From NCBI RefSeq assembly GCF_900343145.1, contig NZ_LT996886.1, positions 1,488,001 through 1,552,000 of the forward strand: a DNA stretch of 64,000 nt. Direction: 5' to 3'. The notes below the pieces were generated by a model. It saw only the letters and a program-made list of their open reading frames with translations, was not told the DNA's origin and did not search any database. The DNA comes from Tessaracoccus timonensis. GTDB lineage: Bacteria > Actinomycetota > Actinomycetes > Propionibacteriales > Propionibacteriaceae. The position numbers and the translations under genes are program-made. Below are positions 61,739 through 64,000 of the stretch, one piece after another. The stretch's first letter is position 1; every line of letters starts with the position of its first letter.

Positions 61739-62791
61739 ATGCACATCGAGCGTTCCAAGCAACACGTTCGGGTATTCGCTGCGAGTGCTGGAGTGATGGC
61801 GCTGGTTTTCGCGTCTCTTCCCGGCCAGGCATCGGCGGCCGAGGAGCCCGTCGCGCAGATATCGGCGAAATCCGACGTAGCGATGCAGTACCAGTGGTCT
61901 ATCGAGAACACCGCATCGAAGTCATCGCTTGGCACGGTGCCGGGCGGATCCACAGTCTCCACCGAGTACACCGTCGTGGCCACGCCCGGCGACTACGAGT
62001 ACACACGCGCCGTGATCGCCGGCAACGTATCGATCACCAACCCCAGCGACTCCGATGAACTCTCCGTCCAAGTAACGGTGGAGAGCTCCGACGCAGCCTG
62101 GGCCTGCGAGGCTGCCACGCCGACGGCCACCGTCAAGGCAAGCGAGAGCGCAACCGTTGCCTACGACTGCATCCTGTCAGGCGACGCCGAGCCGCACGAA
62201 CAAGCCAGCATCGACGCCGTCATCGCGTGGTCGGGTGCTGACGGTGAGGGCACCGTGAAGTCGAGCACCTCGTACCAGCTCAACCCCGAGCAGACCAACC
62301 GCGAAGTGGCCGTCGAAAGTACGCTCGACGGCGGCGCCCCCGTAACGCTCGGCACAGCCCACTGGACGGTGGAAGGCAAGCCCGTCACGTTCCACGACAC
62401 TCGCGAATTCACGGCTGCCACGAAACCCGGCGAATACACCGTGACGAACCAGGCGCGCATCGGCAGCTCCGGCGCCCAGGCCACAGCGGCGGTGACGTAC
62501 ACCGTCGAGGAGCCCAGCCCATCCCCATCTCCGGAAACGCCGTCGCCGAGCGAGACCCCGGAAACGCCGTCGCCGAGCGAGACCCCGGAGGCGCCGTCGC
62601 CGAGCGAGACCCCGGACGCACCGTCGCCGAGCGAGACCCCGGAGGCGCCGTCGCCGAGCGAGACTCCGGACGCACCGTCGCCGAGCGCTACGCAGTCGGC
62701 CAACCCCAGCACGCCGTCGCCCACCGAGAGTCACAGCGACGGGAACCGTCGCCCCTCGCCGGGTATGCCGCCCACGGGCGTCGACCGGTAG
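61739..62791 (+). CDS. Secreted protein with Pro/Ser/Glu tandem repeats and tailless PxTG end
   Basis: The 350-residue product from ATG 61739 (GTG 61736 adjacent; AAGAAAGG upstream) has a signal peptide ending ALVFASLPGQASA. Residues ~30-260 look like two immunoglobulin-like or DUF11-like strand domains with a conserved Cys pair (DAAWACEAAT, VAYDCILSG). Residues ~267-315 are tandem nonapeptides [TA]PSPSETP[ED], then a Ser/Thr/Pro stretch. It ends RRPSPGMPPTGVDR, an LPxTG-like motif with only three residues after it. Likely a surface or wall-spanning protein. Function unknown. It stands divergent from meaB. Confidence 0.82.
   Translation: MHIERSKQHVRVFAASAGVMALVFASLPGQASAAEEPVAQISAKSDVAMQYQWSIENTASKSSLGTVPGGSTVSTEYTVVATPGDYEYTRAVIAGNVSITNPSDSDELSVQVTVESSDAAWACEAATPTATVKASESATVAYDCILSGDAEPHEQASIDAVIAWSGADGEGTVKSSTSYQLNPEQTNREVAVESTLDGGAPVTLGTAHWTVEGKPVTFHDTREFTAATKPGEYTVTNQARIGSSGAQATAAVTYTVEEPSPSPSPETPSPSETPETPSPSETPEAPSPSETPDAPSPSETPEAPSPSETPDAPSPSATQSANPSTPSPTESHSDGNRRPSPGMPPTGVDR
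62537..62671 (+). repeat. 27-bp tandem repeat, five full units, inside the secreted protein gene
   Basis: Units start at 62537, 62564, 62591, 62618 and 62645, with a partial sixth to about 62692. They read RCGCCGTCGCCGAGCGAGAC-type and differ mainly at the first and last codons (ACG/GCG/GCA; GAA/GAG/GAC). They encode nine residues each and are likely to vary in copy number between strains. Confidence 0.9.
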
Positions 62792-62815
62792 CGCTCGCTC
62801 GCTGTTGCGGGGCCG

Positions 62816-63319
62816 TCAGCGGTGCTCGCCCAGGTACGCGAAGTAGTACGTGGCGCCATCCGTGCAGGTAATGATGTCGAGGTCGCCGTCGGTGTGCTGA
62901 CGGCGGGGGTGCAGTTGCTGATGCGCCAAGAGCGCGTGCACATCGTCGACGTACAGCACCCGCCACGGTGACTGCTTCGTGCCGTCACCCGAGCGCACCA
63001 TCGTGCCAAGCGCGTGCCACGCGAGCTGCTCCTCGGCGCGGGCACGATCCATGTCGCCGAGCGCTAGGAACCCGCGCGCGAGATAGGCGTGCACCACGGG
63101 GCTGAAGAAGCCTGCGGGCAGGTGCTCCTCCAGGAGCCGGACAGCGTCGTGTTCCCTGGATTTCTCGAGAAAGATCTCCACCGCCGGCAGCCACGTGAGG
63201 TACCTGGTGTAGCCGGGGCTCGCGACGATGGCCTGATGCAGCGCGCTGAGCGAGGCAGCGTCGCCGACGCGTTGGTAGGCGGCGTACGCTGCTTCGATCG
63301 GTTCGGGCAGTGGATTCAC
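62816..63319 (-). CDS. Hypothetical protein with TPR-like helices
   Basis: The 167-residue product from GTG 63319 shares one base with the upstream stop (TAGTG). Helical repeats resemble TPRs: PIEAAYAAYQRVGDAASLSALHQAIV, AVEIFLEKSREHDAVRLLEEHL, VVHAYLARGFLALGDMDRARAEEQLAWHAL. It finishes with a short strand-rich part (GDLDIITCTDGATYYFAYLGEH). No signal peptide or catalytic motif is visible. Co-translated with the next upstream gene; function unknown. Confidence 0.75.
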   Translation of the reverse strand: MNPLPEPIEAAYAAYQRVGDAASLSALHQAIVASPGYTRYLTWLPAVEIFLEKSREHDAVRLLEEHLPAGFFSPVVHAYLARGFLALGDMDRARAEEQLAWHALGTMVRSGDGTKQSPWRVLYVDDVHALLAHQQLHPRRQHTDGDLDIITCTDGATYYFAYLGEHR

Positions 63320-64000
63320 TACGCCCGACCTCGAGCCGGCAGCGGCGGCACACCGGAGCGTTCGTCGAGCCAGCGGCTCGCCTCAGCGTCCGGCTGCAAT
63401 GTCGGGAAGGCGGTGATCGGCTCGCCGTGACGTGCGTGGTGGAGTTCGTGGTGGAGAGCGTCGAGCGCGGAGGGAAGCTCGAGCGTTTCCGGAGCGACGA
63501 GTATCGTGCGGCGCTCCCAGTCGAAGCCAGCGCGGCCGTCGACTGCAGTGATCTCGACGGCAGTGTCGGGGATGCCGAGCTGGCGTGCCTCGTGTTCGGC
63601 CGCCATCACGATGACTTCTGCGGCGCGGGCGGGGGCGTCGTCGATGATAGAGCGCCAGCGCTCCTCGAAGCTCGGTGCGGCGGCGTCGTGGCCTGCATGC
63701 GGGCCGAGGGCTCGGTAGAGCGCTTCGACGGCAGCTTCCTCGATGCGGGCCAGCTCCTCGCGAGCGGCGGGGAGCAGCGCGGTGCACCAGCGTGCGCGCG
63801 TGGCCTCGTCGGCGCTGCCAAGAGCATCGAGTTTGACTGCGTAACGGGCATCGAGCGCGTCGATCTCGGCGAGCGCCCGGGACGTCGCTTCAGCCGCCTC
63901 GAAGTACCTGTTGGACACGATGCGGGCGTCGGCGGCGAGCTCACCCAGCTTGGCCGCGCTGCCGTCGGGGCGGGCGGCGTAGGCGGCGAACGCGTCGGCC
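63319..64000 (-). CDS. Protein with HExxH motif, possible metallopeptidase-like (5' end outside the window)
   Basis: The reading frame is open through the right edge: residues FAAYAARPDGSAAKLGELAADARIV precede the first in-window GTG at 63918, so the true start is beyond 64000. The middle is helical (AEIDALDARYAVKLDAL). Near the end LPSALDALHHELHHARHGEP contains HELHH, an HExxH zinc-binding pattern, preceded by strands GFDWERRTILVAPETL. This could be an ImmA/IrrE-like or phage-type peptidase domain; the motif alone is weak evidence. The tail is followed immediately by the TPR-like gene. Confidence 0.65.
   Translation of the reverse strand, partial: ADAFAAYAARPDGSAAKLGELAADARIVSNRYFEAAEATSRALAEIDALDARYAVKLDALGSADEATRARWCTALLPAAREELARIEEAAVEALYRALGPHAGHDAAAPSFEERWRSIIDDAPARAAEVIVMAAEHEARQLGIPDTAVEITAVDGRAGFDWERRTILVAPETLELPSALDALHHELHHARHGEPITAFPTLQPDAEASRWLDERSGVPPLPARGRA

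Overview
The window is G+C-rich, densely packed and uses many GTG starts. It carries the FhaA-FhaB-PstP-RodA-PbpA-PknB / TrpG / DUF881 / CrgA block typical of actinobacterial origin-proximal regions, plus an EspC-like type VII substrate operon, leaderless-type promoters and an MsiK-type sugar ATPase. I read it as an actinobacterium, most likely of the Propionibacteriales; the family-level guess is inference only.

Layout. 1-3.5 kb: a secreted beta-propeller gene broken by one base in a C7 tract, beside an intact IS481-type insertion sequence. 3.5-11.6 kb: housekeeping genes (glyA, a Tat lipoprotein, rlmB, cysS, a DUF4032 kinase-like gene, metB). 11.7-14.6 kb: a three-gene overlapping operon with an EspC-type secretion substrate, a helical protein and a YbaB-like protein. 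14.8-15.9 kb: a HEPN/nucleotidyltransferase toxin-antitoxin pair. 16-21.4 kb: msiK-like ATPase, DedA protein, methyltransferase and a lower-GC pair of exported proteins. 21.9-25.1 kb: an FtsX-type ABC system. 25.2-33 kb: S9 peptidase, chromate-transporter-like protein, and a TetR-controlled heterodimeric ABC exporter.

33-48.8 kb is a sugar island for N-acetylhexosamine-containing glycans. It has a cytoplasmic GH20 enzyme divergent from a binding protein and two permeases, a secreted six-hairpin glycosidase-like protein, two ROK regulators flanking a ROK sugar kinase, and a 1492-residue multidomain secreted GH20 enzyme. No ATPase lies in the island; the MsiK-like protein at 16.7-17.8 kb is the obvious candidate to energise it. 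48.8-61.5 kb holds lysS, a YbjQ-like gene, crgA, DUF881, trpG/pabA, the cell-wall/kinase cluster (no pknA) and meaB. The right end has a secreted Pro/Ser-rich protein and two hypothetical genes, the last running off the window.

Two genome-wide patterns stand out. First, three exported proteins (ending at 39820, 48759 and 62791) finish in PG[L/M]PxTG plus only 1-4 residues: a sortase-like motif with no membrane anchor or charged tail. Second, intergenic spaces repeatedly hold 50-90 bp inverted repeats with 11-27 bp arms of several unrelated sequences around 27-42 base loops. A separate REP-like family (TTTCGAYACG...CTACTCAAYC) invades gene ends and supplies the stop codons of at least two genes.
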